From: Symbiodinium microadriaticum
Lineage: Eukaryota; Sar; Dinophyceae; Suessiales; Symbiodiniaceae
Length of the DNA stretch: 64,000 bases
Assembly: GCA_001939145.1 (NCBI GenBank)
Contig: LSRX01001164.1
Span: 152,594 to 216,593, forward strand
Direction of reading: 5' to 3'
Numbering within the stretch: position 1 is the stretch's first letter; each line of letters opens with the position of its first letter. This document shows positions 63,618 through 64,000 of the stretch, one piece after another. The notes under the pieces were generated by a model, which was not told the DNA's origin, did not search any database, and saw only the letters and a list, made by a program, of their open reading frames with translations. Both the position numbers and the translations under genes were made by a program.

Positions 63618-64000
63618 GAAAGCCCCATAACAAACGGGGGGGGCCGGGGGGTTTGACACGCCCCCTACGCCCTGGGGCAGAAGAAGAAGAGAGACACGCG
63701 TCATGTGGGGTGGCAAGGTGAGGCAGTGTTGCGCAAGGTTCTGTGGGGACGCAGGTGAGGCTTGGATCGTGCGAGATTTCAGGAGGGAAACCCTAGTACC
63801 CAATACCTCAAGGGCTTGAGCTAGGCTACCCCTTAGTTTTGTACAGACGCTTTAGCTGAACCACTGCGCACCGCAGCCCTTTGAAGGCTTCGAGAAAAGG
63901 TGCATCTGCTGCTGAGCCCCAGTAGGTGCCCGTAGGTAGAAGCCCGGTTTTTAGCTTTCGCAGATCGGGGGTTCTCTGAATGGAGCTCCAACAGCATAAC
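63616..64000. other. No supported gene
   Basis: Ordinary unique sequence; nothing recognised before the window ends. Confidence 0.4.

Noticed and set aside
63425..63803. Minus-strand Thr-Tyr-Ile-His and Leu-Ser repeat proteins
   Set aside because: They are translations of the AAGT/GTAT/GA compound microsatellite.
1..64000. Dinoflagellate spliced-leader relics, tRNA, 5S or snRNA genes
   Set aside because: I looked for the spliced-leader core (ATTTTGGCTCAAG) and obvious tRNA or snRNA boxes by eye and saw none. A covariance-model scan would be decisive.

Overview
The window looks like nuclear DNA of a dinoflagellate, most likely a Symbiodiniaceae/Suessiales-type genome. The evidence is: (1) abundant degenerate TTTAGGG/CCCTAAA telomere-type heptamers; (2) genes cut into many tiny exons by introns of about 50-190 bp, some with non-canonical GC or GA 5' splice sites; (3) ankyrin-repeat and RCC1-like repeat proteins; (4) decayed Ty1/copia and LINE retroelements carrying the lysine-rich Gag and OTU-type ORFs I associate with this group. 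The species assignment is inference. No bacterial operons, rRNA genes, tRNA genes or CRISPR arrays were seen.

Layout. 1-14.5 kb is a subtelomere-like, gene-poor block of telomere-derived heptamers. It contains two very homogeneous satellites (70 bp x about 27, 6080-7988; 90 bp x about 22, 8557-10553), a small fold-back element in two full copies, and two single-N assembly gaps (4590 and 11347). The sequence between the two Ns begins and ends with the same repeat, so it is either a tandem higher-order repeat, a circle, or an assembly artefact.

14.7-31 kb is mostly genic and on the plus strand: a secreted RCC1-like repeat protein (14685-15734), a many-exon ankyrin-repeat gene (about 17959-20976), a charged R/D/E-rich protein (ending 25734), a small leucine-rich ORF (26022-26456), a frameshifted ORF (26621-26898), a LicD/fukutin-family transferase gene (about 27510-28470), putative membrane-protein exons (29138-29725) and a second ankyrin-repeat gene (30178-30740).

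31.4-38.8 kb is a retroelement nest: a minus-strand copia RT/RNase H relic, then a plus-strand LINE with an OTU-like protease, a Cys/His finger, an AP-type endonuclease and a reverse transcriptase. All parts are broken by frameshifts, an internal foreign segment and loss of the RT active site. The LINE is flanked by two directly repeated copies of a block of about 0.83 kb that itself contains copia RT sequence.

39.2-44.7 kb holds a third ankyrin fragment, a basic hypothetical protein and simple repeats. 44.9-46.8 kb is a copia Gag-side relic. 47.3-49.6 kb carries hypothetical exons and an unexplained scatter of GGAGNNNCTCC quasi-palindromes.

49.9-53.1 kb encodes an actin-family protein split into roughly eighteen exons. 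It can be followed from the phosphate-binding N-terminus to the terminal KTF, and it is invisible if only long open frames are considered. 55.0-56.1 kb is a clean single-exon 367-residue orphan. 58.2-59.0 kb is a multi-exon unknown gene, and 62.2-63.3 kb ends with a proline-rich protein. Microsatellites close the window.

The genes do not form an obvious pathway. Each appears to be an independent eukaryotic transcription unit, almost all on the plus strand, as expected of unidirectional dinoflagellate gene arrays.
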